In this document: piece after piece, positions 1-8,241 of the stretch
Layout: each line of letters begins with the position of its first letter
Position numbering within the stretch: position 1 is the stretch's first letter
NCBI GenBank assembly: GCA_026392355.1
Contig: JAPLCF010000028.1
Coordinates: forward strand, 1 to 64,000
Reading direction: 5' to 3'
Length of the DNA: 64,000 nt
Origin: Actinomycetota bacterium
GTDB taxonomy: Bacteria > Actinomycetota > Thermoleophilia > Gaiellales > F1-60-MAGs149
Notes under the pieces: generated by a model
Database searches by the model: none
Told to the model about the DNA's origin: nothing
The model's input: the letters and a program-made list of their open reading frames with translations, nothing else
Program-made: the position numbers and the translations under genes

Positions 1-163
1 CGAGCCGGGCGGCATGGGCCCCGAACTCCGTCGCCAACACGCGGTCGAAGGCCGTCGGTGCGCCCCCGCGCTGGAGGTGCCCCAGGATCACCGCGCGGGC
101 CTCGCGGCCCAGTCGCCCCGCCACCTCGCGGGCCACGATCTCGCCGATGCCCGCTCGGCGGCC
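1..163 (-). pseudogene. pfkA: 6-phosphofructokinase fragment, cut at both ends
   Basis: Read on the minus strand, this stretch encodes an internal piece of ATP- or PPi-dependent 6-phosphofructokinase, the glycolytic enzyme that phosphorylates fructose 6-phosphate. Visible residues run [18 protein letters not shown] and then [20 protein letters not shown], which contains the family signature (GH-x-QRGG followed by the DR pair). About 54 residues remain. The C-terminal part lies beyond the window start. On the other side, at about base 150-165, similarity stops abruptly and the plus strand becomes coding for an unrelated membrane protein, so the N-terminal roughly 240 residues are missing. This is either a rearrangement scar or an assembly chimera. 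Confidence 0.75.
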
Positions 164-463
164 CTGCTGGTGCTGATCCTGATTGGCTATTACCTGATCC
201 TGTTGCTCGAGGACGAGGCCATCGAGCAGTCGCACGTGCGCGCCTGGGGCGTCGGCGTGCTGATGGCGTTCCTCGTCGCAGGCATCCTCGCCGCGTACTA
301 CATCCCATTCGTCGCGGACTTCTTCGAGATTCACCCGCCCGACTTCATCGAGTGGTTCGTGATCCTCGGCTCGGTCGCAATCGCGATCGGCATCCTCGGC
401 GTGCTCGGCTTCCGCGCACCGCTGTTCGCGCGCAGGCTGTTTCAGCGCACGAAGAGCGTGTGA
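158..463 (+). CDS. C-terminal membrane fragment, possibly cation-transporting P-type ATPase
   Basis: The plus-strand frame becomes strongly hydrophobic from about base 158, with membrane segments at roughly 158-205, 245-317 and 353-412, and a basic tail ending RLFQRTKSV. The order (helix, helix ending [17 protein letters not shown], last helix, basic tail) resembles the extreme C-terminus of cation-translocating P-type ATPases, but no catalytic motif is present, so this is a weak call. The frame stays open to base 14, but that upstream part is the antisense of a phosphofructokinase piece and is not a real N-terminus. The gene is therefore truncated at its 5' side. Confidence 0.4.
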   Translation, partial: AALLVLILIGYYLILLLEDEAIEQSHVRAWGVGVLMAFLVAGILAAYYIPFVADFFEIHPPDFIEWFVILGSVAIAIGILGVLGFRAPLFARRLFQRTKSV

Positions 464-494
464 TCCCGCTCGCATTTGTCCCACTTGACGGTGG

Positions 495-500
495 TACCGT
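495..500 (+). promoter_or_regulatory. Putative -10 box TACCGT, leaderless start
   Basis: TACCGT matches TANNNT and ends 7 bases before the ATG at 508, with no Shine-Dalgarno. This spacing fits transcription starting at the start codon. Inference from sequence only. Confidence 0.4.
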
Positions 501-507
501 ACGCGCC

Positions 508-1520
508 ATGCGGTGTCGTCGTCACCTCGTGCTGATCCTTGCGGTCTCCGTCGGACTGCTCGTGACCGCGGCCTCGGCCGGCGCCGCGACGACCTGCCAT
601 GGCCTGCGCGTCACGACAAAGGCCCACGGCTTCTAACGCGCCCCGGCGTCGTCAATACCGGCGCAGGTGACGACATCGTCTGCGGCTCGTCTGGCGCCGA
701 TCAGATCTCCACAGGCAGCGGGAGCGACATCATCATCGGTGGCAAGGGCAACGACGCGATCAGCGCCGGGCGCGGTGCCGACCATATCTACGGCGAGGGC
801 GGTTCGGATCGCATCGATGCGGGCCTCGGCCGTGATTTCGTCGTCGGCGGTGCTGGCGTTGATCGCCTGCCGAGACAGGGCGGCGACACAATCACCTACA
901 GCCTCTACGCGGTCTCGCTCGTCATTGACGTCGCCAGCGTCGCAATGCTGCGCGCAACGCAGCAGCAGGTTGCGCTGGCACTACCAACCTCGTCGATGGA
1001 ACCCGAGTGGGTACTTCCCGTCACCGCATCGGGATTCGCCCAGCCGAGAATGGGCTTTGGGTTCGGCCAGCTCGGTGCGTACTTCTGCAATTCCTGCGCA
1101 CCCGTCCCGGAGCAGGTCGTCGAGTTTGACTCCCAGACCGCCACGGGTGTGGGAGCGAATTTGGTTCTGGATGCGAGCGGCTCCTTCGTGGGTTCGGATA
1201 ATGTCGGACCACCGAATAGCGTGACGATCATGAACGCCTCCTCACAACAGTTTGGCTCGTCCGGACTGATGCTGGAGGTCACCCCGGACCGGGGGTTCGA
1301 GCAGTGGGGCGCGACGATGATCGCCCAAAACGGTTCGATGCCCAATACCGTGCAGACCTTCACGCCGCAGTCCGCGGTCGCGGTGTTCGCGCTCGAAGGA
1401 GGCGCAGGACAACTGATCAGCGGCCTGCCGTCTGGCACACCTACGGTCATGATGACACCGGCGAATCCGACGGCCGAGTTCCGCTGGGATCCAGACGCTG
1501 CTGCCTTCGTCGCGGGCTGA
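508..1520 (+). CDS. Secreted RTX-repeat protein, frameshifted near base 630
   Basis: The ATG at 508 begins a clear signal peptide (MRCRR, hydrophobic core, then ASAGAA near residue 27), but that frame stops at 634-636. From about base 640 the next frame carries typical calcium-binding RTX nonapeptide repeats ([35 protein letters not shown]) up to about base 880, followed by about 210 residues of unrecognised, Gly/Ser/Thr-rich sequence ending at 1520. Signal peptide and repeats belong together, so a 1-2 base indel near 625-640 breaks the gene or the sequence. Expected to be an extracellular or surface protein. It converges with the helicase gene, 26 bp away. Confidence 0.6.
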
Positions 1521-1546
1521 CCCGGTTGGGGATTACCCCAGTGTGA

Positions 1547-2923
1547 TCAGTCGGCGCTGACGGGCTCGGGCGCGTTCTCGCCCCCACCGGAGCTCTCGCC
1601 CCCGTTGCCCTTGCCGCGTCCGCGGCCACCGCGGCGACGGCGGCGCTTGCGCGGCTCATCACCCTCGGCGCGCGGCTCAGACGAGCCCTGCTCCGAACTC
1701 TCGGCCACGATCTCCGGGTTGTCGACGATCGCCTCTTCGGCGTCGCCCGACTCCTCGGCGATCTCGATCTCCTCGGCGCGCGCGATCTCCTCGGGCGAAA
1801 GCTTCGGCAGCGGCTTGTCGATGCCCCAGCGCTGGATCTCGCGCTTGAGGAGCTTCTCGATGGCCTCGAGCTTCGGCTTCTCCTTGTTGGAGACGAACGA
1901 GATGGCGAAGCCCTCACGGCCGACACGGCCGGTGCGGCCGATGCGGTGCACGTAGACCTCAGGCTCGTCGGGCAGGTCGTAGTTCACGACGTGCGTGACG
2001 TGGCTGACGTCGAGGCCGCGCGAGGCGACGTCGGTCGCGACGAGGATCGGGATGCGCTTGCCGCGGAACGCGATCATCACGGAGTCGCGGGCACCCTGGC
2101 CCATGTCACCGTGAAGCGCGCGCACCTTATGGCCGCGGCGCTTCAGATCGTCGGCCAGCTTCTGCGTGCCGATCTTGGTGCGGGCGAAGATGATCATCGT
2201 GGGCGGCTTCATCTCCTCGATGAAGCGCTCCAACAGCTCGAGCTTGTCGCGGCCCTCTGCATACGCGATGCGCTGCTCGATCGTGTCGACCGTGATCTCC
2301 TTGGAGGCGATCTTCACGTACTCGGGGCTATGCAGCTCTTCCTCAGCCAGCTTCTTGATCGGCTCCGGCATGGTGGCGCTAAACAGCGCGGTCTGCTTGC
2401 CCCACGGCGTGCGCTTCATGATGTCGCGCACGTCGTCGATGAAGCCCATCGAGAGCATCTCGTCGGCCTCGTCGAGGACGACCATGCGGCAGTCGGCGAG
2501 GATCATCTTGCCGCGGCGCAGGAGGTCGAGCACGCGACCGGGGGTGCCGACGACGATCTGGCCGCCGCGGTTGAGCGCGGTGATCTGCTCGACGATCGGC
2601 GCGCCGCCATAGACGGGCACGACGTTGACGTTCTCGAGGTATTTGGAGAAGGAGCGCGAGGCGTCGGCGACCTGCAGCGCGAGCTCGCGCGTCGGGCACA
2701 GCACGAGGGCCTGGAGGTCCTTGGAGTCGGGGTCGATCCGGTCGAGGATCGGCAGCATGAACGCCGCCGTCTTGCCGGACCCGGTCTGGGCTTGGCCAAC
2801 CATGTCCTTATCGCGCAAGAGCGCGTCCATGGTGCCCTGCTGGATGGGCGTGGGCTCCTCGTAACCGAGGTCGCTCAACGCGCGCAGGATCTCCGGCTGG
2901 AGATCGAAGTCTTCGAAACGCAA
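1547..2923 (-). CDS. DEAD-box ATP-dependent RNA helicase
   Basis: Two RecA-like domains carry all the family motifs in order: a Q motif (FEDFDLQPEILRAL, then PTPIQQ), Walker A AQTGSGKT, PTREL, the DEAD box in VLDEADEM, SAT in FSATMP, and HRIGRTGR. The last about 80 residues are acidic, then Arg/Gly-rich (RKRRRRRGGRGRGKG), as in RNA-binding tails of CsdA/DeaD- and RhlE-type helicases. It should unwind structured RNA in ribosome assembly or mRNA decay. The start chosen is TTG at 2923, because GGAAGGA sits 7 bases upstream and the protein then begins LRFEDF. An upstream in-frame TTG at 2974 lacks such a site. Confidence 0.93.
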   Translation of the reverse strand: MRFEDFDLQPEILRALSDLGYEEPTPIQQGTMDALLRDKDMVGQAQTGSGKTAAFMLPILDRIDPDSKDLQALVLCPTRELALQVADASRSFSKYLENVNVVPVYGGAPIVEQITALNRGGQIVVGTPGRVLDLLRRGKMILADCRMVVLDEADEMLSMGFIDDVRDIMKRTPWGKQTALFSATMPEPIKKLAEEELHSPEYVKIASKEITVDTIEQRIAYAEGRDKLELLERFIEEMKPPTMIIFARTKIGTQKLADDLKRRGHKVRALHGDMGQGARDSVMIAFRGKRIPILVATDVASRGLDVSHVTHVVNYDLPDEPEVYVHRIGRTGRVGREGFAISFVSNKEKPKLEAIEKLLKREIQRWGIDKPLPKLSPEEIARAEEIEIAEESGDAEEAIVDNPEIVAESSEQGSSEPRAEGDEPRKRRRRRGGRGRGKGNGGESSGGGENAPEPVSAD

Positions 2924-3131
2924 GATGTGGTCCTTCCGAGTGTGACGCGCGGCACTCGGCAGCACGTCCCGCAATGGGCCCTGGATGGGCGCCTGATGTG
3001 ACTAACGATACGTGACACGCCACCATTCCCCTGCCGGTCGGGGTTCTGCCGCACGTCGACGCGTGGATTCCACCGGTGCCAGCCCGCACGGCGGGCCTAC
3101 GGTGAGGTCATCTCCTAAGGAGGCGATCGTC

Positions 3132-3320
3132 ATGCACGATGCAGACCACCACGATCCGCGACACCCGCGGATGAACCTCGCGCCCCAGCAGCGCGAGCGG
3201 GTTGATGTCGCATCGCAGCAGGACGCGAGAGCGCACCCGCGAGGGCGCGTCTGGTGGAAGCTCCCGCCGGTCGTGCGCACCGGTCCGTGGCGTCGCATTC
3301 GGGCGCCGGACGAGCAGTAG
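3132..3320 (+). CDS. Small hypothetical protein, 62 aa
   Basis: A perfect Shine-Dalgarno AAGGAGG at 3117-3123 lies 8 bases before the ATG at 3132. The predicted product is His/Asp/Arg/Pro-rich, starting MHDADHHDPRHPRM and ending RTGPWRRIRAPDEQ, with WW near the middle and no membrane span. I do not recognise a family. The strong ribosome site in an otherwise untenanted interval is the main argument that it is translated. The sequence around the site (CTCCT-A-AGGAG) is self-complementary. Confidence 0.45.
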   Translation: MHDADHHDPRHPRMNLAPQQRERVDVASQQDARAHPRGRVWWKLPPVVRTGPWRRIRAPDEQ

Positions 3321-3335
3321 ACGCGCTCGCTCCCG

Positions 3336-4086
3336 CTACTGCAGGAGATCGAAGAGCGCGTCGTAGACACCGGGGCAGGCCGCGACGGCCTGCTCCACGC
3401 CGAGCGGCCCGGGCTGGCACGACCAGAACCCGCCGGCCTCCGTGACGAGCAGCGATCCCGCTGCCCAGTCCCATGCGTTGAGGCCACTCTCCCAATACCC
3501 GTCGAGGCGGCCACAGGCCACCCAGGCGATGTCGATCGCGGCGGCGCCGCCACGGCGGATGTCGCGGATCTTCGGGATCACCTCGACGACGCGCGCGGCC
3601 TGCTTGGCGCGGCGTTCGGCGTCGTACCCAAAGCCGGTGGCGACGAGCGCCTGGCCGAGCTCGTGCGTGCCGCGCACGTGCACGCGGTCACCGTTGAGCG
3701 TCGTGCCACGCCCACGCGCCGCAGCGAACATCTCGTCTCGGCTCGGGTCGTAGACCGCGCCGGCGAGCCACGGCCCACTGCGGATAGCCAAAGACGAAGT
3801 TGGTCGTGCCGTCGAGCGGATCGACCACCCACCGCAAGCCCGTCGTGCCCTCGCGTCCCGCGCCTTCCTCGCCGAGCAGTGCGTCGTTGGGGCGCGCCTC
3901 AGTGAGGATCTGCACCAGCAGCTCCTCGGCCTCGCGATCGGCGTCGGAGACCATGTCGGTCTTCGTCGACTTCGTATCGAGGCCACGCAGGCCGCGCACG
4001 TTGTGATGCTGCAGCAGGGCGCCGGTCTCGCGCGCGGCGCGGACGGCGAGCTCGCGCAGTTCGGATGGCTCGGGGGCGGCGTGCAT
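3336..4086 (-). CDS. suhB: Inositol monophosphatase family protein, frameshifted
   Basis: Two overlapping minus-strand frames together give one complete inositol-1-monophosphatase-like enzyme of about 250 residues. The first frame (from ATG 4086) carries KSTKTDMVSDAD, the metal-binding GEEG and the signature DPLDGTTNF. The second, from about base 3775 onward, carries AGAVYDPSRDEMF, the region LDGYWESGLNAWDWAAG and the C-terminus. All metal ligands are therefore present, but a 1-2 base indel near 3765-3785, just after GYPQWAV, splits them. Function would be Mg2+-dependent dephosphorylation of inositol phosphate or a similar phosphate ester. A TAGCCT box 6 bases before the ATG suggests a leaderless start. 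Confidence 0.8.
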
Positions 4087-4092
4087 GCCCTC

Positions 4093-4098
4093 AGGCTA
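4093..4098 (-). promoter_or_regulatory. Putative -10 box TAGCCT, leaderless start
   Basis: On the minus strand TAGCCT is followed by 6 bases and the ATG at 4086 of the inositol monophosphatase gene. No Shine-Dalgarno is present. Confidence 0.4.
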
Positions 4099-4107
4099 CC
4101 GCTGGGA

Positions 4108-4422
4108 TCAGTCGCGGACGCGCGCGATGGCGAACTCGCGCTGCACGATCTTCGTGCCGTCCCGCAGCTCAACCGCGTTACCGGGAAGCAGCAAGACGAG
4201 ATCACCCGCGTTGATGTCGTTCACCTCGGAGCCGACACCAAGCACGACGACGCGCTCGAGGCGGTTCATCTGCACCGTTGCGGGCAGGAGCAGGCGGCCG
4301 GTGCCCTCGTCCTCGACCGACGGGCGCACGTGCAGCCAGTCATCGAGCGGGTCGATGTTCATCGGCGGAACCGACAGCGGCAACGAGTCGGTCGATGGTT
4401 CCTGCTTCTTGTCCATGCCCAT
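4108..4422 (-). CDS. GroES-like (co-chaperonin fold) protein, divergent
   Basis: About 104 residues. After a polar N-terminal extension (MDKKQEPSTDSLPLSV), the sequence follows the GroES pattern: NIDPLDDWLHVRP, a short mobile-loop-like segment (EDEGTGRLLLPAT), VVVLGVGSEVNDINAGDLVLLLP, and a C-terminal EFAIARVRD. It resembles the Cpn10 beta-barrel, but no groEL gene lies nearby and the loop is not the canonical one, so it may be a paralogue with another partner. Start is ATG 4422 or ATG 4416. It lies 21 bp upstream of the inositol monophosphatase gene, on the same strand. Confidence 0.6.
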   Translation of the reverse strand: MGMDKKQEPSTDSLPLSVPPMNIDPLDDWLHVRPSVEDEGTGRLLLPATVQMNRLERVVVLGVGSEVNDINAGDLVLLLPGNAVELRDGTKIVQREFAIARVRD

Positions 4423-4465
4423 AGGTTCGCAGGTTCCGCCCCAAAGGGTCGAATCCTGCAGAGAG

Positions 4466-4538
4466 CGGGCCCGGCACGACTCGAACGTGCGACACCCAGG
4501 TTCGAAGCCTGGTGCTCTATCCACTGAGCTACGGGCCC
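4466..4538 (-). tRNA. tRNA-Arg (anticodon TCG)
   Basis: The minus strand folds as a complete cloverleaf: acceptor GGGCCCG/CGGGCCC, D arm containing TAGCTCAGTGGATAGAGCA, anticodon stem CCAGG/CCTGG with loop CTTCGAA (anticodon TCG), and T arm with GTTCGAGTC. The 73 bases include the discriminator G, and CCA is not encoded. TCG reads CGA-type arginine codons. Confidence 0.95.
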
Positions 4539-4681
4539 TACGCCCCGCAGGGTAGCGGGGCTGCACAATCAAACCGTCAGGCCCCGCACTGGTCAAGCGC
4601 CAAGGTACTGCTCGTACGAAGAGTGACGGAAAGTGGTACGTTCGCCCGACTGCACGTTCTTTGGGAAGGCACGGCATAAGC

Positions 4682-6391
4682 ATGAGTAGTCACGCTGCTG
4701 GTCTGAGAGTCGTTGATCATCGGAGGCGTTTTCTACTGGCACTCCTCGTGACCTTCGGCGTTGTCGTTGCAACAGCAGGCCTGGCACAAGCCGCCAGTAA
4801 TTCATCCAGCACGACACCGCCAGTGACGTCTGCCAAGCAGGGCGACCCGTCCGCCATCCGTAGCGAGGTCGACTGCATCGAGAACTATGCGAGCGATCCG
4901 GCGAACAATTACTCGAACTACGCCCCCGCGATCGGCTCGCCCGAGGTGACGGATGCGATCCACAGCGGCCTCCAGCCCTGCGCGACCTTCACGGGTTCGC
5001 TGACCGGAAGAAATCAAGTTGCCCAATTCTTGTCGCCGCACGTCTATCCCGGTGGCATCCAGATTGTCGTCTTTGGCGGCCCGAACCAAGCCTTTCTCTT
5101 CGGGGGTGCACCCGGCACTCCGATTGCGGGATACACCGCTGGTCCGTACGTCGCACGTTTTAATCCGAACACGGGCCAGCAGGTCTGGAAGACCTTCCTG
5201 CCGCTGCTTCCCGGACAGTGGATCCTGCCGCCCAGCATGGCGGTCGTGAAGGGCGGCTGGGTCGATGCGGTGATCGGCCCGACGATCTACAAACTCGATC
5301 CAAAGACGGGAGCGATCGTCGCCTCACAGCAGCAGACGATCAGTGCCGGTGAGCCCGTTGACGTCAACCTCGATGGCTTTTCGGTCTCCCCTGATGCCGG
5401 TGGGGCAATCCTGATGAAGACGCAGACACGCTCCAAGGGGTGCCCGATTCAGGGCAGTAACGCGATGTCGTTCTGCATCCCCCACTTCGGACCGCAACCG
5501 AATTCGACGGTCATCGCGGCTGATCCCGTCACACTCGAGACGATCGCCTCAATCGAGCTCAACCAGCCGGTTACGGCGCGACCCACTCTCGTAAGTCGAA
5601 TGGGCAAGACCTACATGTATCTCGCCGGGGCCACCCAGGGCATTCGCGTGATCTGGAACCCGAAGACGAAGAAGTTGACGCAAGACACGACGTGGACGCC
5701 GACCTACCTCTTGCCGGGCCAGGGTGCCGGTGATGCACCCGTGCCACTCGGCAACTGGGTGATCTTCAACTCCAATGCGATCACCTCCACGACGGTGCCG
5801 ATCTGCGCAGTCGCGGTCAGCCAGACGAATGCCAACGTCTGGCATCGCTACTGCCCATGGGGCCGCACGCTGCCAGCAGGTGTCGTGAGTGAGCAGCCAG
5901 CTAGCTTCTCGACCGATCCTGAGAACAGCATGTTCTTCATGCAGGACTGGCTCGTCGGCGGCGTCTATGCGATGCACCTCAACCAGTCGACCGGCGTCAT
6001 GAAGATCGTGTGGAGTCGGCCCGATTGGCGCACGTCGGATTACTTCACCTCGATCGGACCAGCCAATCGCCGAGTCGTGATCTCGCAGTACCTCCAGTCC
6101 AACTTCACCTCTGCGAACGCGAATTCGGGTGAGTGGACCGAGAGCGTGCTGTGGGTGGACGGATCAACAGGCAAGACGCTGGCACAGTCGGCGATCAACG
6201 GCCCATCAGCACCAGCGTGGATGATCACGCCGGGCTACGCGGGTCGGCTCTATGCGTTGGGCACCGACGGAACGCTCCACCTGTTCGCCGTCTCCGCCTG
6301 CGCGAGCGCCGCAACGCCAGCATTCGTACCGGCGTCGGTCACGAACTGCTCGACACCAACGTCGTCGCTCCCGCAGCCAATCGCGGGCTAA
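4682..6391 (+). CDS. Secreted beta-propeller-like (PQQ-type repeat) hypothetical protein
   Basis: 569 residues from ATG 4682, with GGGAAGG about 12 bases upstream. The N-terminus has a signal peptide (RRRFLLALLVTFGVVVATAGLAQAA). The mature part has repeated blocks typical of PQQ-like propellers, such as ARFNPNTGQQVWK, TIYKLDPKTGAIVAS and VDGSTGKTLAQS, with many beta-prone segments and several Cys that could pair outside the cell. No catalytic motif was recognised. Likely an extracellular or cell-surface protein. The gene ends 10 bp before a strong hairpin that also serves the facing gene. Confidence 0.65.
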   Translation: MSSHAAGLRVVDHRRRFLLALLVTFGVVVATAGLAQAASNSSSTTPPVTSAKQGDPSAIRSEVDCIENYASDPANNYSNYAPAIGSPEVTDAIHSGLQPCATFTGSLTGRNQVAQFLSPHVYPGGIQIVVFGGPNQAFLFGGAPGTPIAGYTAGPYVARFNPNTGQQVWKTFLPLLPGQWILPPSMAVVKGGWVDAVIGPTIYKLDPKTGAIVASQQQTISAGEPVDVNLDGFSVSPDAGGAILMKTQTRSKGCPIQGSNAMSFCIPHFGPQPNSTVIAADPVTLETIASIELNQPVTARPTLVSRMGKTYMYLAGATQGIRVIWNPKTKKLTQDTTWTPTYLLPGQGAGDAPVPLGNWVIFNSNAITSTTVPICAVAVSQTNANVWHRYCPWGRTLPAGVVSEQPASFSTDPENSMFFMQDWLVGGVYAMHLNQSTGVMKIVWSRPDWRTSDYFTSIGPANRRVVISQYLQSNFTSANANSGEWTESVLWVDGSTGKTLAQSAINGPSAPAWMITPGYAGRLYALGTDGTLHLFAVSACASAATPAFVPASVTNCSTPTSSLPQPIAG

Positions 6392-6401
6392 GCGCGAGAA
6401 C

Positions 6402-6439
6402 GCTGGTGCGGGTAGGACTTGTGTCCTACCCGCACCAGC
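6402..6439. terminator. Bidirectional hairpin terminator, perfect 17-bp stem
   Basis: GCTGGTGCGGGTAGGAC is followed by the loop TTGT and the exact reverse complement. It lies in the 55-bp gap between two convergent genes ending at 6391 and 6447, the position of a shared terminator. There is no T-tract, as is common in high-GC genomes. Confidence 0.8.
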
Positions 6440-6446
6440 ATCTCAA

Positions 6447-6872
6447 CTAGTCGATGTTCTCGCAGCCCATGCCGCCGGCGTAGTCGACGAGGTCGACCCA
6501 CGGGCTAGCGCCGAGCGCGTTGGCCATCGCGGTGCAGGTCGTGGCGTCGACCGAGGAGCCAGACATGAAGAGGTTCCACTTGCTGCCCGAGCCCCACAGG
6601 ATCGAGGTGCCGTCGAATGCGGCAGCGCTGCAGCCGGAGGCCTTCGTGTTGAACTTCAGGCCGGACCAGACCTTGTTGCTCTTCGACAGCACGACGGTGT
6701 AGCACTGCTGCTTGTTGCTGGGAACGGCCTTGCCGTTGTTCCAGGCCTTGAGGATCCCGTTCTTCTGGGTCTTGGTCGGCGCGACGGTCTGCCCGCCATC
6801 GGCAAGCGCTGCAGTTGCGCCAAACGCGAGGGCGAGGACGCCAATCAGGACGACGGTGAGGGTACGACGCAT
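6447..6872 (-). CDS. Secreted hypothetical protein, four-cysteine
   Basis: 141 residues with a clear signal peptide (MRRTLTVVLIGVLALAFGATAALA, cleavage near ALADG). The mature part of about 115 residues holds four Cys, in QQCYTV, SGCSAAA, TTCTAMA and MGCENID, which could form two disulfides outside the cell. No known domain was recognised. AAGGAG lies 6 bases before the ATG at 6872, so the start is well supported. It converges with the propeller gene and diverges from the HicA-like gene. Confidence 0.7.
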   Translation of the reverse strand: MRRTLTVVLIGVLALAFGATAALADGGQTVAPTKTQKNGILKAWNNGKAVPSNKQQCYTVVLSKSNKVWSGLKFNTKASGCSAAAFDGTSILWGSGSKWNLFMSGSSVDATTCTAMANALGASPWVDLVDYAGGMGCENID

Positions 6873-6927
6873 GGAAGCTCCTTACGTGAGGTGTTGCCCG
6901 ATGGTACACCGTGAGCGCCGTCGTTCC

Positions 6928-6946
6928 TATGATGCCCGTACGGGCA
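6928..6946 (+). promoter_or_regulatory. Putative -10 TATGAT overlapping palindrome TGCCCGTACGGGCA
   Basis: TATGAT at 6928-6933 (5 of 6 to consensus) abuts a perfect 14-bp palindrome at 6933-6946, about where transcription would start, 33 bp before the ATG at 6980. A palindrome over the start site is a typical repressor position, and it could act on the HicA-like gene. No clear -35 was seen. Confidence 0.35.
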
Positions 6947-6979
6947 CGTTTCGCCCTTTCCCCGCCACTGGAGACGACG

Positions 6980-7246
6980 ATGTCCGAGCACCTCAATAAC
7001 CATCACCGCAACACCCTCGAAGAGCTGCTGGATCATCAGCACACGGGGAACATGCATTGGCGCGAGGTGCGCTCGCTGCTCGAGGCCGTCGGCACCGTCG
7101 AGGATGCCCACAACGGCAAGGTCAAGATCCACGTCGGCGACACGATGCTGTCGATCCAGGATCCCGGGCACCACAACATCGACAAGCAGCTCGTCGTCGA
7201 TCTGCGCAAGGCACTGACCGAGGCCGGCTACTCCGCCGAGGCGTAG
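6980..7246 (+). CDS. HicA-like small protein
   Basis: 88 residues from ATG 6980, with GGAG 7 bases upstream. The pattern HRNTLEELLDHQHTGNMHWREVRSLL, then GKVKIHVGDTMLSIQDPGHHN and a C-terminal helix, matches a widespread small family related to the HicA mRNA-interferase fold, in which the N-terminal part ends with a W-R-x-V-x-x-LL segment. No HicB antitoxin gene follows. The next gene converges 3 bp away, so if this is a toxin it is an orphan; many such proteins are probably not toxins. Function is not certain. Confidence 0.5.
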   Translation: MSEHLNNHHRNTLEELLDHQHTGNMHWREVRSLLEAVGTVEDAHNGKVKIHVGDTMLSIQDPGHHNIDKQLVVDLRKALTEAGYSAEA

Positions 7247-7249
7247 TCG

Positions 7250-8188
7250 CTACGCGCCGAACGCGGCGCGAGCACGAGCAGCCGCCTGGATGTGCGGCAC
7301 CGTCAGACCACAGCAGCCGCCGAGCACCCGCGCGCCCTGCTGCATCCACGTGCCGTAGAAGTCTTCGAGGACGGCGGGCTCAATGATGTCGACGAAGCGC
7401 CACCCCGGCATCTCGAAGTAGCCCGAGTCGGGGTAGGCAGACATTGGGCCGTCGAAGCGGGCGCGCACGGCCGCGAGCGTCTCGCCCATCAGCTCGGACG
7501 GCGTGTGCATGGCACCCGCGACGTCCGCCTCGGCGGGGATCAACTTGGCGATCTCATCGAGCGGGATGTCCTCGAAGTGATGGAAGGCCACCGTGCTGCC
7601 ATCCTCCCCGCGCCGCGCGCTCATGCCGAACCAGACGGGGAGGCCCGAGCCGACGGCGGCATCGACGGCGAGTTTGGCGCGGCCGGGCTCGTACATCATC
7701 TCGAGCAGGATCAGATCGACGCCAGCAGCCTTGAGAATGCCCGCCAGCTCGCTGAAGGCCTCGCCGACCGCCTCGGGTGTCGGGACGAGCTCGGGGTCAG
7801 CCGTGGCCGTGCCCGGGATCATCGGCATCAGGTGCGAGAGCGAGCCAGCGACGGCGACGGTGCGCCCGTCGGCCGCGAGCTGCTCCTTGGCGCGCAGCGC
7901 GGCCTCGACAGCACGCTGATTGATCTCGACCACGTCGTCGCCATGCCCGGCGGCGCTGAGCATCACGCGCGACGAGGCGAAGGTGTTGGCGGTGATGACG
8001 TCAGAGCCGGCGCGCGCGTAATCGATGTGGATCTGCGTCAGCAGCTCCTCGTTCTCGAGGGTCGCCACGCCACACCAGGCCGCTGGGTCCATGTCGGCGC
8101 CGCGGCGCTCAAGTTCGGTGCCCACGCCGCCGTCGAGCAGCAGCACTTCGCCCGCGTCGAGGCGGCGTTTGATCTCGGCGTAGGCCAT
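7250..8188 (-). CDS. Homocysteine S-methyltransferase family protein
   Basis: 312 residues from ATG 8188. The N-terminus VLLLDGGVGTELERRGADM, the segment SDVITANTFASSR and the C-terminal GARVLGGCCGLTVPHI are hallmarks of the cobalamin-independent homocysteine methyltransferase (MmuM/BHMT) barrel, which transfers methyl from S-methylmethionine or betaine to homocysteine through a zinc-bound thiolate. Two of the three zinc Cys are present in GGCCG. The third, normally in a G-x-NC-[ST] motif, is replaced: the aligned segment reads VAGAMHTPSEL, with His where Cys is expected. The frame stays open into the upstream uppP gene only because that gene is frameshifted, so this is not a fusion protein. 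Confidence 0.8.
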   Translation of the reverse strand: MAYAEIKRRLDAGEVLLLDGGVGTELERRGADMDPAAWCGVATLENEELLTQIHIDYARAGSDVITANTFASSRVMLSAAGHGDDVVEINQRAVEAALRAKEQLAADGRTVAVAGSLSHLMPMIPGTATADPELVPTPEAVGEAFSELAGILKAAGVDLILLEMMYEPGRAKLAVDAAVGSGLPVWFGMSARRGEDGSTVAFHHFEDIPLDEIAKLIPAEADVAGAMHTPSELMGETLAAVRARFDGPMSAYPDSGYFEMPGWRFVDIIEPAVLEDFYGTWMQQGARVLGGCCGLTVPHIQAAARARAAFGA

Positions 8189-8241
8189 TGCGAAAGCGTG
8201 GCAGAGCAGCCATGCACGCGTCTCACGCGACGAGGCGCGCG

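Noticed and set aside
1521-1546. Hairpin TGGGG-ATTA-CCCCA between RTX and helicase genes as a terminator
   Set aside because: The stem has only 5 bp and there is no T-tract. It may be chance in GC-rich DNA.
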